Assembly (NCBI RefSeq): GCF_030539665.1
Contig: NZ_JAUNXR010000001.1
Coordinates: 428,846-492,845, forward strand
Direction: 5' to 3'
Source: Methanobrevibacter sp.
GTDB taxonomy: Archaea; Methanobacteriota; Methanobacteria; Methanobacteriales; Methanobacteriaceae
DNA length: 64,000 nucleotides
Shown: in pieces, positions 18,197 through 26,538 of the stretch
How positions within the stretch are numbered: the first letter of the stretch is position 1
Layout of the letters: each line of letters opens with the position of its first letter
The notes under the pieces: generated by a model
What the model saw: the letters and a program-made list of their open reading frames with translations, nothing else
What the model was told of the DNA's origin: nothing
The model's database searches: none
Translations under genes and position numbers: made by a program

Positions 18197-18219
18197 TAGT
18201 ATAACTAGTATTTAGTATA
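18197..18219 (+). promoter_or_regulatory. Triple TAGTAT element at the thermosome transcription start
   Basis: TAGTAT occurs at 18197, 18206 and 18213, and the last copy is part of the palindrome AGTATACT. The cluster sits over the predicted start site, where archaeal repressors usually bind. A heat-shock regulator site is possible; no regulator can be named. Confidence 0.35.
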
Positions 18220-18264
18220 CTCAAGTTATTTTAATTATAAATAGAATTTAATTAGGTGATATAT

Positions 18265-19872
18265 ATGGCACAAGGACAACCAATTTTTATTTTACCTGAA
18301 GGTACCAACAGAATGATTGGTAGAGATGCACAAAGAAACAACATCTTAGCTGCTAAAGTGCTTGCAGAAACTGTAAGAACCACTTTAGGTCCAAAAGGAA
18401 TGGACAAAATGTTAGTAGACGGTCTTGGTGATATTGTAGTAACCAACGACGGAGTAACTATCTTAAAAGAAATGGATATTGAACATCCTGCAGCAAAAAT
18501 GCTCGTAGAAGTAGCTAAAACCCAAGAAGATGAAGTAGGTGACGGAACTACAACTGCAGTAATCATTGCTGGAGAATTATTAAAGAACGCTGAAAACTTA
18601 CTTGACTTAGACATTCACCCAACCATCGTAGCTATGGGATACAGACAAGCAGCTGCAAAAGCACAAGAAATCTTAGACAACATTGCAATCGACACTGTAG
18701 ACAGAGAAACCTTAATGAAAGTAGCAATGACTGCAATGACCGGAAAAGGAACCGAAGCTGCACGTGAACCATTAGCTGAATTAATCGTTGATGCTGTACA
18801 AAAAGTAGCTGACGGAAACGATGTTGACATTGACCACATCAAAATCGAGAAAAAAGACGGTGCTGTAGTAGAAGAATCTACCTTAGTTGAAGGTGTAATC
18901 GTAGACAAAGAAAGAGTACACCCAGGTATGCCTAAAGAAGTAAAAGATGCAAAAATCGCATTAGTAAACACTCCTCTTGAAGTAAAAGAAACTGAAGTAG
19001 ATGCAGAAATCAGAATAACCGACCCTGCTCAAATGCAAGCATTCATCGAACAAGAAGAAAACATGGTTAAAGAAATGGTTCAAAAAATCGTTGATGCTGG
19101 AGCAGACGTATTATTCGCACAAAAAGGTATCGATGACCTTGCACAACACTACTTAGCTAAAGCAGGCGTTTTAGCTGTAAGAAGAGTTAAAAAATCCGAT
19201 ATTGAAAAATTAGCAAGAGCAACCGGTGCTACTGTTGTATCTAACTTAGATGACTTAGAAGAAGCTGACTTAGGTGAAGCAGGTATCGTAGAAGAAAGAA
19301 AAGTATCTGGCGAAGATATGATCTTTGTTGAAGAATGTAAATCTGCAAAAGCTGTAACCTTATTCGTAAGAGGAAGTACCAAACACATCGTAGACGAAAT
19401 CGTAAGAGCAATCGAAGACGCAATCGGTGTAGTGGCAGCTACTGTAGAAGATGATCAAGTTGTAGCTGGTGGAGGAGCTCCAGAAATCGCTATGGCTAAA
19501 AAACTTAAAGATTACGCAGAATCTATCAGTGGAAGGGAACAATTAGCAGTAACTGCATTTGCAGAAGCTTTAGAAGTTGTTCCTAAAACCTTAGCTGAAA
19601 ACGCTGGATTAGACAGTATCGATTCATTAGTAGACTTAAGAGCATCCCACGAAGACAACCCATACATGGGATTAAACGTTTTCACCGGAAAAGTAATGGA
19701 TATGAAAGATGCTGGTGTAATTGAACCAAAACGTGTCAAAAAACAAGCTATCCAATCTGCATCCGAAGCTGCTGAAATGATCTTAAGAATCGACGATGTA
19801 ATCGCATCAAGTGGTAGCGGAAACCCTGATATGGATCCTGCTGCTATGGGCGGAATGCCTCCAATGATGTAG
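18265..19872 (+). CDS. ths: Thermosome subunit (group II chaperonin)
   Basis: A 535-residue chaperonin subunit that folds cytoplasmic proteins in a double ring. '[42 protein letters not shown]' near residue 28 and '[15 protein letters not shown]' near residue 90 are the ATP-binding and hydrolysis motifs, and '[10 protein letters not shown]' is present in the second equatorial part. The C-terminus ends in the glycine/methionine-rich tail [12 protein letters not shown] typical of the family. The ATG at 18265 follows GGTGAT by four bases. Codon usage is strongly biased, as expected for a highly expressed gene. Confidence 0.97.
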   Translation: MAQGQPIFILPEGTNRMIGRDAQRNNILAAKVLAETVRTTLGPKGMDKMLVDGLGDIVVTNDGVTILKEMDIEHPAAKMLVEVAKTQEDEVGDGTTTAVIIAGELLKNAENLLDLDIHPTIVAMGYRQAAAKAQEILDNIAIDTVDRETLMKVAMTAMTGKGTEAAREPLAELIVDAVQKVADGNDVDIDHIKIEKKDGAVVEESTLVEGVIVDKERVHPGMPKEVKDAKIALVNTPLEVKETEVDAEIRITDPAQMQAFIEQEENMVKEMVQKIVDAGADVLFAQKGIDDLAQHYLAKAGVLAVRRVKKSDIEKLARATGATVVSNLDDLEEADLGEAGIVEERKVSGEDMIFVEECKSAKAVTLFVRGSTKHIVDEIVRAIEDAIGVVAATVEDDQVVAGGGAPEIAMAKKLKDYAESISGREQLAVTAFAEALEVVPKTLAENAGLDSIDSLVDLRASHEDNPYMGLNVFTGKVMDMKDAGVIEPKRVKKQAIQSASEAAEMILRIDDVIASSGSGNPDMDPAAMGGMPPMM

Positions 19873-19905
19873 ATTTTACATCTACATTTTTTCTTTTTTT
19901 TAAAC
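19867..19905 (+). terminator. Hairpin over the thermosome stop plus T-run
   Basis: ATGTAGAT (19867-19874, containing the TAG stop) pairs perfectly with ATCTACAT (19880-19887) over a 5-base loop, followed by TTTTTTCTTTTTTTT. The clearest intrinsic-like terminator of the window. Confidence 0.7.
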
Positions 19906-20014
19906 TTTTTTCTTATAATTTAACTTATTTTCTTAAAAAACGTGGATTTTTCCCGTTTATTTTACTTTTGGTACTAATGTAAAACTATTTATATGTGATA
20001 GTCTATATTCCATG

Positions 20015-20133
20015 TTGCAATGTATTAATAGCATAATTTTGGTTTTAGAACCAAAAAACAATTAATTTGGAGAAAGAATATCTATTATTGGCCTTCATCC
20101 ACAATTGTAGATATTCACTCTCTTTTATTTTTT
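20015..20133 (+). ncRNA. Candidate small structured RNA downstream of the thermosome
   Basis: A TATA-like ctatttatatg (19985-19995) is followed by hairpin 1, TTTTGGTT/AACCAAAA (20037-20044 with 20049-20056, loop TTAG), and hairpin 2, whose 9-bp perfect core GAATATCTA/TAGATATTC (20076-20084 with 20108-20116) is flanked by GAG/CTC pairs and an inner ATTG/CAAT helix (20087-20090 with 20102-20105). A T-rich run follows at 20121-20133. Together this looks like a small independent transcript. Hairpin 2 could instead be the terminator of the minus-strand gene that ends at 20125. Confidence 0.4.
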
Positions 20134-20841
20134 AAAAAGTGATTTTATAACATCTTTACTTTTAAGAATATTGTCAAAGTTATTCAACTCTATTATCCCG
20201 CAGTCTACCTTTTTAAGAAGATTCAGGTCAAGTGTTCCTTCCCCAAGTGTTAAGTGCTGGTCTTTTTCACCGTTGTTGTCATTCAAATGGAAATAGCATA
20301 TATTTTTCAAGTCAAAAAATTCTTCCGGATTTTCACAGGTATTGGCATGGCCTGTATCTATTGTAATCTTGCATCCTGTCTCCTGCTGGATTTGTTCAAG
20401 TTCCTCAACGTTATTTGCTAGAAACGAGAATCTTGAAGGCATATTTTCAACGGATACGGTTAAATTTGCATAATCTACAAGTTCGCCTATGCTTTCAATT
20501 GCCTTTTCCATAGCTATTTTCCTTAATCTTTCATCATTTCTTCCAATTTTTCCGGGATGTACTGTAATGGCCTTTGCATTCACGTTTTCTGCCATGTCTA
20601 TTGTGTCTTTCATCTGCTTGACGCTTTCCTCTTTTATTCCTTTGTTTATGCTGGCTATATTCAAATCCACTGTGGGGCCATGAATTAAAACATCAAAACT
20701 CTTCAGTGCTTCGGGAGTATTGAAGTTAAATGGATTCTCAGCCAATAATTCAATCATCTCAAATCCATTGTTTTTTGCCGTTTCTACAATTTTGTCATTT
20801 GTTTTGCTAAACAGTGATAATGTTGAAAATCCTAGTTTCAT
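20125..20841 (-). CDS. Sugar phosphate isomerase/epimerase-type TIM-barrel protein
   Basis: A 238-residue protein of the xylose isomerase-like / AP endonuclease 2 superfamily. Expected segments are 'KLGFSTLSLFSK' (strand 1), 'AKAITVHPGKI' with a metal-binding His near residue 97, 'VSVENMPS' (Glu), 'TIDTGHANTC' (Asp, His) and 'CYFHLNDNNGEKDQHLTLGEG' (His, Asp). These residues form a divalent-metal site for a sugar or DNA substrate. The short length favours a metabolic isomerase or endonuclease IV-like role; substrate unknown. It converges with the candidate RNA and is divergent from the MtrA-like gene. Confidence 0.8.
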   Translation of the reverse strand: MKLGFSTLSLFSKTNDKIVETAKNNGFEMIELLAENPFNFNTPEALKSFDVLIHGPTVDLNIASINKGIKEESVKQMKDTIDMAENVNAKAITVHPGKIGRNDERLRKIAMEKAIESIGELVDYANLTVSVENMPSRFSFLANNVEELEQIQQETGCKITIDTGHANTCENPEEFFDLKNICYFHLNDNNGEKDQHLTLGEGTLDLNLLKKVDCGIIELNNFDNILKSKDVIKSLFKK

Positions 20842-20880
20842 AAGTATATATTTGTTTTTTATGTGTATTTAATCTGCCTT

Positions 20881-20923
20881 GTTCATGAACCGTTTTCATT
20901 GTTTTGCAAAATCTTATATGAAC
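20881..20923. promoter_or_regulatory. Palindrome and half-site in the 283-bp gap before the MtrA-like gene
   Basis: GTTCATGAAC (20881-20890) is a perfect 10-bp palindrome followed by CGTTTT; a half copy, ATGAACAGTTTT, lies at 20918-20929. The gap 20842-21124 contains no gene. A regulator site shared by the divergent genes is possible. Confidence 0.3.
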
Positions 20924-21124
20924 AGTTTTTAAAATTTCAATTAAATTCTATTTGAACATCTATTTTTTCAATTGATTTTTTAGAAAGGGTTATTATTTAT
21001 TTTAGTTTTTTTGTTATTCTGATGTGTAAAAATGCTCAAGTTTATATATTGAAAAGTCATTATTATTAATCAGCAATTTGTTGTTGAAATTATTATATTA
21101 AATTCATTAAAGGAGGAAAAAATC

Positions 21125-21700
21125 ATGGCAGATAAAAAAGCTCCAGCTGAAGGCTGGCCAGTAATCAGTGGAGATTACATTGTAGGTGATCCAGAAAGTC
21201 CTGTAGCAGTAACTACCCTTGCATCACATATTGAAGGAGAATTGGAAGGGGCTGCAATCGCAGGGCCATGTAAAACAGAAAATCTTGGTGTAGAAAAGGT
21301 TGTTGCAAACATCATTTCAAATCCTAACATTAGATTTTTGATTTTGTCAGGTGCTGAAGTACAAGGTCACATTACAGGCCAAAGTATTGTGGCACTGCAT
21401 GAAAACGGCTGTGACCCTGAGAAGAAAAGCATAAATGGTGCTGTAGGGGCTATTCCTTTTGTAGAAAACATTCCTCTTGAAGGTATTGATAGATTCCAAA
21501 ATCAATTGGAAATTGTAGATATGATTGATGTGGAAGATTCAGGAGCTATCAATGCTAAAATTAGTGAATGTGTAGAAAAGGATCCTGGCGCTTATGAAGA
21601 AGAGGCTTTAATGGTAGCTATTGAAGAAGATGATGATGGAAACGAAAAGGTAGTAATTCTTTCAAAACCTTCTGACAAAAAACCTAGAAACGCTTCTTAG
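21125..21700 (+). CDS. mtrA: Stand-alone MtrA-like corrinoid protein without membrane anchor
   Basis: A 191-residue homologue of subunit A of tetrahydromethanopterin S-methyltransferase. '[21 protein letters not shown]', '[29 protein letters not shown]' and '[18 protein letters not shown]' match MtrA, and the His in VQGHITGQS is the position that ligates cobalt of the corrinoid. MtrA of the Mtr complex is about 240 residues with a C-terminal membrane helix; here the protein ends after a charged tail ([11 protein letters not shown]), so it should be soluble. No other mtr genes are nearby. AAAGGAGG just before the ATG and a TATA (tttatatatt, near 21042) suggest strong expression. Confidence 0.88.
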   Translation: MADKKAPAEGWPVISGDYIVGDPESPVAVTTLASHIEGELEGAAIAGPCKTENLGVEKVVANIISNPNIRFLILSGAEVQGHITGQSIVALHENGCDPEKKSINGAVGAIPFVENIPLEGIDRFQNQLEIVDMIDVEDSGAINAKISECVEKDPGAYEEEALMVAIEEDDDGNEKVVILSKPSDKKPRNAS

Positions 21701-21757
21701 ATTAAAATTTTCCATTATTTCTTTTTTTTATTACTTTTTTACTGCTCTCAAATCTCA

Positions 21758-21765
21758 TTTAAATA
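21758..21765 (+). promoter_or_regulatory. TATA box implying a leaderless radical SAM mRNA
   Basis: TTTAAATA ends 22 bases before the ATG at 21788, so transcription should begin at or next to the start codon. No ribosome binding site is present. Confidence 0.5.
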
Positions 21766-21787
21766 CTATTTTTAACAGACTCTAAAT

Positions 21788-22651
21788 ATGCATTATAAAA
21801 GAGCCAAAGGCATTTTATCGGCTAAAAATAGGATGAATATCTATAGGGGATGCACTCATGGGTGCATCTACTGCGATTCAAGAAGTGAAATTTACAATAT
21901 GGATCATGAATTTGAGGATGTTGAGGTTAAGGAGAATGCCCTGGAGCTTCTTAAAAAAGCCATTCATTCAAAAAAGGAAAAATGCATTATAGGCACAGGT
22001 GCCATGACCGACCCGTATCTGCCGTTAGAGAAAGAATTGGAATATGTTAGGAAATCCTTAAAACTTATTGACAGGTACGGATTTGGATTTACTTGCATTA
22101 CAAAATCAGATCTTGTTTTAAGGGATTTAGATTTGCTTAAAAGCATTAATAACAAAAGCAGGGCAGTTGTTCAAATGACAATGACGACCTATGATGAGGA
22201 GCTTTGCCGGATATTGGAACCCAATGTTTCAACGACATTTGAAAGGTTCAAGGCTCTTAAAAAGTTAAACGAGGAAAACATTCCAACCGTTGTTTGGATG
22301 ACTCCGATTTTGCCATTCATTAACGATAATAAGGACAACATAAAAGGAATCGTTGAATACTGTAGTGAAGCAAATGTTTATGGAATCATATGCTTTGAAA
22401 TGGGTCTTACTCTAAGGGAAGGAAACAGGGAACATTTCTATTCAAAATTGGACGAACATTTCCCAGGCATTAAAGAGAAATACATCAGAACATATGGGGA
22501 CAGCTATGTTTTGCCAAGCAAAAGAAACAGTCAGCTCATGAAACTTTTTAAGAGGAAAACAAGAGAAAACGGAATATTGAACGACAGTGACATGATATTT
22601 GAATATTTGAATAAGTTTCCAAAAAAGGATATTCAAGCAAAGTTATTTTAA
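21788..22651 (+). CDS. SPL-like radical SAM protein
   Basis: A 287-residue protein with the radical SAM cluster motif CTHGCIYC (C-x3-C-x2-C, near residue 22) after 'NIYRGC', and 'GTGAMTDPYLPLEKEL', 'CITKSDLVLRDLDLL', 'TMTTYDEELCRILEPN' and 'PILPFIND' as found in the spore photoproduct lyase-like (COG1533) family. These reduce S-adenosylmethionine for a radical reaction; the archaeal substrate is unknown. Its last four bases overlap the converging glycosyltransferase gene. Probably translated from a leaderless mRNA. Confidence 0.85.
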   Translation: MHYKRAKGILSAKNRMNIYRGCTHGCIYCDSRSEIYNMDHEFEDVEVKENALELLKKAIHSKKEKCIIGTGAMTDPYLPLEKELEYVRKSLKLIDRYGFGFTCITKSDLVLRDLDLLKSINNKSRAVVQMTMTTYDEELCRILEPNVSTTFERFKALKKLNEENIPTVVWMTPILPFINDNKDNIKGIVEYCSEANVYGIICFEMGLTLREGNREHFYSKLDEHFPGIKEKYIRTYGDSYVLPSKRNSQLMKLFKRKTRENGILNDSDMIFEYLNKFPKKDIQAKLF

Positions 22652-23637
22652 TACTTGTTTTCATTAATTTCTATAAATTCATCATAGCTGTCTGATTTCA
22701 GCATGTCTAAGAAGAATTTTTTCTTTTTTGGTCCTAGATTATCCAAAAAGTCATTATAGTATTCCGTTTTTCTAATATTTTCATAATCTTCTTTTATCAA
22801 ATTAAATAACGGTGCTTTGTAATCATCAGTTATTGAAGCTAATGCCATTCTAGGCCCGTTAACCTTGTAGGCTATCAGATCGAATTTGTAATCTTCGTAA
22901 AATCCTCCTTCAACAAAGTTATTAAACATTATTTGTCCTGCAGGAACAGTATCTAAGAATTTGGCATCTATCTTCTCAGTAATTGATGAGTCATGTTTGC
23001 GCCTGATGTAGAGATGTTCTCTTATGATTGAAATTCTTTCTGCATTAAGATACACGTAGTAAAAGAAGGGCATGTCCTCAAAATAAATTCCTTCAGGAAA
23101 TTCTGCTCCTATTTCTTTCAGGAAGCTATTTTTATATATTTTTTGGCATGCGCTAACGGAAAAATCAAATAGGACATCTTTGGTATCATCTGGAGAAAAC
23201 ACTTTGTTGTCAAATCTTCCATCGAGGTTTTTCAGGTTAAACCAGTCACTTTCATATTTTTCTCCTGTGGAATCATCTTGGTTTATAATTTTAAACATTG
23301 TAATGTCAGTATCGTTGCTTTTGGCTTCGTTGTATGCTACTTCACACATTTTGCTGTCCAGCCAGTCGTCAGCATCCAGAAATCCAATGTATTCTCCTGA
23401 GGCATGATTCATTCCAACGTTTCTTGCAGCACCGAGGCCTTTATTCTTTTGGTTTATTATTTTAATTCTAGGGTCAATCAAATAGCTATTTATAATGTCT
23501 AATGTCTTATCGGTTGAACCATCGTTTACAATAATCAATTCAATGTCTTCCAAGCTTTGATCTAATGCGCTACTAATAGCTTCATCAACATATTTTTCTC
23601 CATTGTAAACACAAAGGATCAAGGATAATTTTACCAT
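22648..23637 (-). CDS. GT2-family glycosyltransferase
   Basis: A 329-residue GT-A glycosyltransferase. 'LSLILCVYNGEKYVDEAISSALDQSLEDIELIIVNDGSTD' and the DxD-type 'GFLDADDW' (near residue 88) are diagnostic of family 2. No membrane segment is visible. It likely adds a sugar to a lipid, S-layer-type protein or wall glycan. The start ATG (23637) overlaps the xseB stop (TGATG), so it is translationally coupled to exonuclease VII genes with no obvious functional link. Confidence 0.88.
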   Translation of the reverse strand: MVKLSLILCVYNGEKYVDEAISSALDQSLEDIELIIVNDGSTDKTLDIINSYLIDPRIKIINQKNKGLGAARNVGMNHASGEYIGFLDADDWLDSKMCEVAYNEAKSNDTDITMFKIINQDDSTGEKYESDWFNLKNLDGRFDNKVFSPDDTKDVLFDFSVSACQKIYKNSFLKEIGAEFPEGIYFEDMPFFYYVYLNAERISIIREHLYIRRKHDSSITEKIDAKFLDTVPAGQIMFNNFVEGGFYEDYKFDLIAYKVNGPRMALASITDDYKAPLFNLIKEDYENIRKTEYYNDFLDNLGPKKKKFFLDMLKSDSYDEFIEINENKY

Positions 23638-23861
23638 CAATATTCCTCATCTATTTCAAAGTCAATGAGCTCATCGTTTTCATTGACGATTTTTGCAATT
23701 GCCTCTTCTGCATTGTTTAATTTGGCATCGCAGGTTTTGATCAGTTGCATTGCCTTGTTAAACTCTTCAATTGCATTGTCTAGAGATACATCTCCGTTTT
23801 CCAATTTTTCAACAATTTCTTCTAGTTCTTTTAAGCTTTCTTCAAAACTCATATTTTCCAT
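23637..23861 (-). CDS. xseB: Exodeoxyribonuclease VII small subunit
   Basis: A 74-residue helical protein: 'FEESLKELEEIVEKLENGDVSLDNAIEEFNKAM' is the XseB signature. Several XseB chains wrap the helical arm of XseA. AGGTGAT-AAA precedes ATG 23861, ten bases after xseA. Exonuclease VII is mainly bacterial, so the pair in this archaeon probably reflects old transfer. Confidence 0.92.
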   Translation of the reverse strand: MENMSFEESLKELEEIVEKLENGDVSLDNAIEEFNKAMQLIKTCDAKLNNAEEAIAKIVNENDELIDFEIDEEY

Positions 23862-23870
23862 TTTATCACC

Positions 23871-25517
23871 TCATATCACTTTTGTATTGACGTTCCCGTC
23901 TTTGAATTGTATTTCTACAATGTCATCCTTATCTAAATCTTTTACGCTTGTTATTGCCTTTTTGTCTTTTTTAGCTATTGTATATCCACGCTTCAGTGAA
24001 TTCAACGGATTTACTACCTCCAGCTTTTCATACATTCTGTCGTACTGCCGCATCTTTGGCTGCAGTATTCTTTGGGGATTTCTTAAGATCCTCGAATTCT
24101 TGACAGAGTTAAGTTCTGTCTTTTTGGTGAATACCATATTGTTCGAAACGGATTTGAAATCCTTTTTCAGCAAGTCAAATTCGGTTCTCTTGACATTTGC
24201 ATATCTTTTTGATGTGTAGTCAAATTTTGTTGTCAGCTTTTCCAGCTGGTTTCTTTTTGCATTCTGGTATTTTTCTGACGAATAGCTGAATCTGCTTGTT
24301 AGCTTTTCAAGCTCGCTTCTTTTTGACTTTCCCATTGTTTCTGAATGATATCTGAAGCTTCTGGTCAGGTCATTCAGCTGGTTTCTTTTTGCATTCTGGT
24401 ATTTTTCTGATGAGTAGCCGAATCTGTCAATGAGCTTTTCCAGCTGGTTTCTTTTGGATGTTTCCAAGGTTTTAGAATAGTATCTGAAGCTTCTGGTCAA
24501 CTCGTTCAGCCTGTTTCTTTTTGAATCGTGAATCTTATTGGATGATGCTTTGATCTTGTAAACGCTGCTTTCAAAGCGCATTTTTTCATCGTCAAATATG
24601 GAAAAAGGATTTCTAATTACATTGCTTCTTAAGACAAAATCCAGCCTTTGTCTGTTTTCACTCAATGTTCTGTTTAAGCTATTTTCGAGCCTTGATTTCA
24701 GATTTGAGTATCTGCCTTCTATTTCCTTCACGTTTGGAACTGCCAGTTCTGCAGCTGCAGTCGGAGTTGCAGCTCTCCTATCTGCAACATAATCTATTAA
24801 TGTAGTATCTCTTTGATGGCCTACGGCACTTATTATGGGTGTTCTGCAGGAATAAACAGCTCTAGCTAACTGTTCATTGTTAAAGGCCCAAAGATCCTCT
24901 ATGCTTCCTCCCCCACGGCCGATAATCAATGTATCACATCCGAACTCATCGGCATGCTTCAATTGTTTTATAAGGTTTTTGGGTGCTTCCTTTCCCTGAA
25001 CCAAACTTGGAAATATGATGGCATTGCAATAGGGCCATCTGCGTTCTATTGTTGTTATGATGTCTTTTATTGCAGCCCCTGTCTTTGAGGTTATTATCCC
25101 TATCTTTTTGGGGATTCTTGGAATTTCCTTTTTATGGTCATCTTCAAACAGCCCTTCACTTTCAAGCTTTTCAGTTAATTGCTGCAGTTTTTCAAATAGT
25201 TTTCCCAGTCCTGCCTCTTTTATTTTATTCACCTTAATCTGACATTTTCCATGAGGCTTATAAACTTCCACGCTGCCTTTTATCTCTATATTAAGGCCTT
25301 CTTTCAATTGTGGAGATTTTTTTAAAATGCGGGGGTAGACAATACAGTCGATTGTTGATTTTTCATCTTTCAGTTTAAAATAAGAAAAGCCTCTTTTTGA
25401 AGTACTGATGTCAGATAATTCCCCTTCCACGAGAATGTTTTTGAAGGGTCCTTTGGAGACGTGCATTTTCAATTTGTGGTTCAGATGGCTGACCGAGATA
25501 AATTTTTCTTCCAACAA
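23871..25517 (-). CDS. xseA: Exodeoxyribonuclease VII large subunit with expanded helical repeats
   Basis: A 548-residue nuclease subunit that degrades single-stranded DNA. The N-terminal OB fold is residues about 1-95; the catalytic part carries 'IGIITSKTGAAIKDI', 'ALVQGKEAP'-like loop and the hallmark RGGGSIEDLWAFN. Residues about 325-480 are six to seven near-regular 22-residue repeats ('SKRNQLEKLxxRFxYSSEKYQN'), which enlarge the helical arm; bacterial XseA is usually 400-460 residues. The end 'NPLNSLKRGYTIAKKD' is the conserved C-terminal segment. The start is TTG at 25517, with AGGTGA six bases upstream. Confidence 0.93.
   Translation of the reverse strand: MLEEKFISVSHLNHKLKMHVSKGPFKNILVEGELSDISTSKRGFSYFKLKDEKSTIDCIVYPRILKKSPQLKEGLNIEIKGSVEVYKPHGKCQIKVNKIKEAGLGKLFEKLQQLTEKLESEGLFEDDHKKEIPRIPKKIGIITSKTGAAIKDIITTIERRWPYCNAIIFPSLVQGKEAPKNLIKQLKHADEFGCDTLIIGRGGGSIEDLWAFNNEQLARAVYSCRTPIISAVGHQRDTTLIDYVADRRAATPTAAAELAVPNVKEIEGRYSNLKSRLENSLNRTLSENRQRLDFVLRSNVIRNPFSIFDDEKMRFESSVYKIKASSNKIHDSKRNRLNELTRSFRYYSKTLETSKRNQLEKLIDRFGYSSEKYQNAKRNQLNDLTRSFRYHSETMGKSKRSELEKLTSRFSYSSEKYQNAKRNQLEKLTTKFDYTSKRYANVKRTEFDLLKKDFKSVSNNMVFTKKTELNSVKNSRILRNPQRILQPKMRQYDRMYEKLEVVNPLNSLKRGYTIAKKDKKAITSVKDLDKDDIVEIQFKDGNVNTKVI
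24085..24545 (-). repeat. Tandem 66-bp repeats in xseA
   Basis: Seven units of 66 bases encode 22-residue segments beginning (S/A/V/T)K(R/K)(N/S/T)xL. Units alternate between an 'RSFRYxSxT' type and an 'SRFxYSSEKYQN' type, which suggests duplication of a 44-residue pair. The DNA of alternating units is highly similar (for example two copies of tggtttctttttgcattct). Confidence 0.8.
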
Positions 25518-25642
25518 TGTTCACCTCTACTAACAATATTGTTTTTAGGGAATAATATATGTTTGTGTTAATAATTTATTCATAATTTAATAACTGTATA
25601 AGTTAAATAATAGAATTCACAAATAATTTTTAGGTGATAAAT

Positions 25643-26491
25643 TTGCGTAAATTAGCAATTGGTGGAATTGTTATAATACTTGTTGTTATTGGTGCATTTG
25701 CAGCATCAGACAATGTTTTAACAAATAACAACGATACAACAATGGTAATAACATATGGAGAAACCACATATAACAATCAACAGTACAAATCTATTGTTGA
25801 TGATTATTTTAGTCAAAATGCGAATGTTATTTTGGAAAACGTTACAACCGAAGTAATTACAGCAAATGAGGTAAATCAAATCTCACAGGGAATAAGCAAT
25901 AAAACCTACGATTCAAACCAGATATTCTCATCAGCACTGGTTGATTTGAATGGTACTGGGAATCTGACAGTCAATGTGGACACATCAAAGATAACTCTTG
26001 TAACAGAGGAGATGTATGCTTCAGCCCTAAATTCAACAGGAATCAATCAGGGATATGTTGTAGTGACAAGCCCAATTTCTGCAACTGGGGAATCAGCACT
26101 TGCAGGAATCATGAGCTGTTATGAGGAAGCTACAAACAAACATATTCCAGATGAGGTTAAAAAGGCTGCAAACGATGAAATCTACGCACAAAGTGAAGTC
26201 GTAAACAGCTCAAACGCAAGTCCTCATCAGATATCAGGATTGGTAAGTGAGGTTAAGGAAGAGGTAGCCCAAAACAACACAACCGACATTGGCGCCATTG
26301 CAGATGCAGTTGAGCAGACCGCAAGCAACAATGGAATAGAGCTTTCACAGGCAGACATAGATAAGCTTGCAGAAGCAATCTTGCAGACACAATCAGTAAA
26401 AGATCAGGCAAACGACTACAAAAATCAGGTAACCAATGTAATTAACAATGGAGGAAACGGATTTAACATTTTCAACATTTTCAACTTTTAA
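25643..26491 (+). CDS. DUF1002-family exported protein
   Basis: A 282-residue protein with an N-terminal hydrophobic signal/anchor (residues 4-22). 'TYGETTYNNQQYKSIVDDYF' and 'GYVVVTSPISATGESALAGI' match DUF1002 (YpuA-like), known from Firmicutes and Methanobrevibacter. The C-terminal half is helical and ends in an unusual FNIFNIFNF tail. Start is TTG at 25643, four bases after GGTGAT (25633-25638); the GTG at 25634 overlaps the binding site. Function unknown; location is extracytoplasmic. Confidence 0.8.
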   Translation: MRKLAIGGIVIILVVIGAFAASDNVLTNNNDTTMVITYGETTYNNQQYKSIVDDYFSQNANVILENVTTEVITANEVNQISQGISNKTYDSNQIFSSALVDLNGTGNLTVNVDTSKITLVTEEMYASALNSTGINQGYVVVTSPISATGESALAGIMSCYEEATNKHIPDEVKKAANDEIYAQSEVVNSSNASPHQISGLVSEVKEEVAQNNTTDIGAIADAVEQTASNNGIELSQADIDKLAEAILQTQSVKDQANDYKNQVTNVINNGGNGFNIFNIFNF

Positions 26492-26502
26492 AAAATTAGC
26501 TA

Positions 26503-26535
26503 AAGAGCAATTTATTTTGCTCTTATTCTTATTTT
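26503..26535. terminator. Hairpin between convergent genes
   Basis: AAGAGCAA (26503-26510) pairs with TTGCTCTT (26517-26524) around a 6-base loop, followed by attcttatttta. It can serve the DUF1002 gene and, on the other strand, the converging membrane protein gene. Confidence 0.55.
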
Positions 26536-26538
26536 AGA

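Noticed and set aside
18252..19739. Several minus-strand open frames opposite the thermosome
   Set aside because: Strong codon bias in the chaperonin keeps antisense frames open; their Ser-rich translations show no domains.
20015..20068. A 17-codon open frame starting with ATG near 20012 in the candidate RNA
   Set aside because: No ribosome binding site, and it ends inside the hairpin region; more likely chance in AT-rich DNA.
20842..21124. tRNA or riboswitch in the gap before the MtrA-like gene
   Set aside because: No cloverleaf or known riboswitch core was visible, only a palindrome and a half-site.
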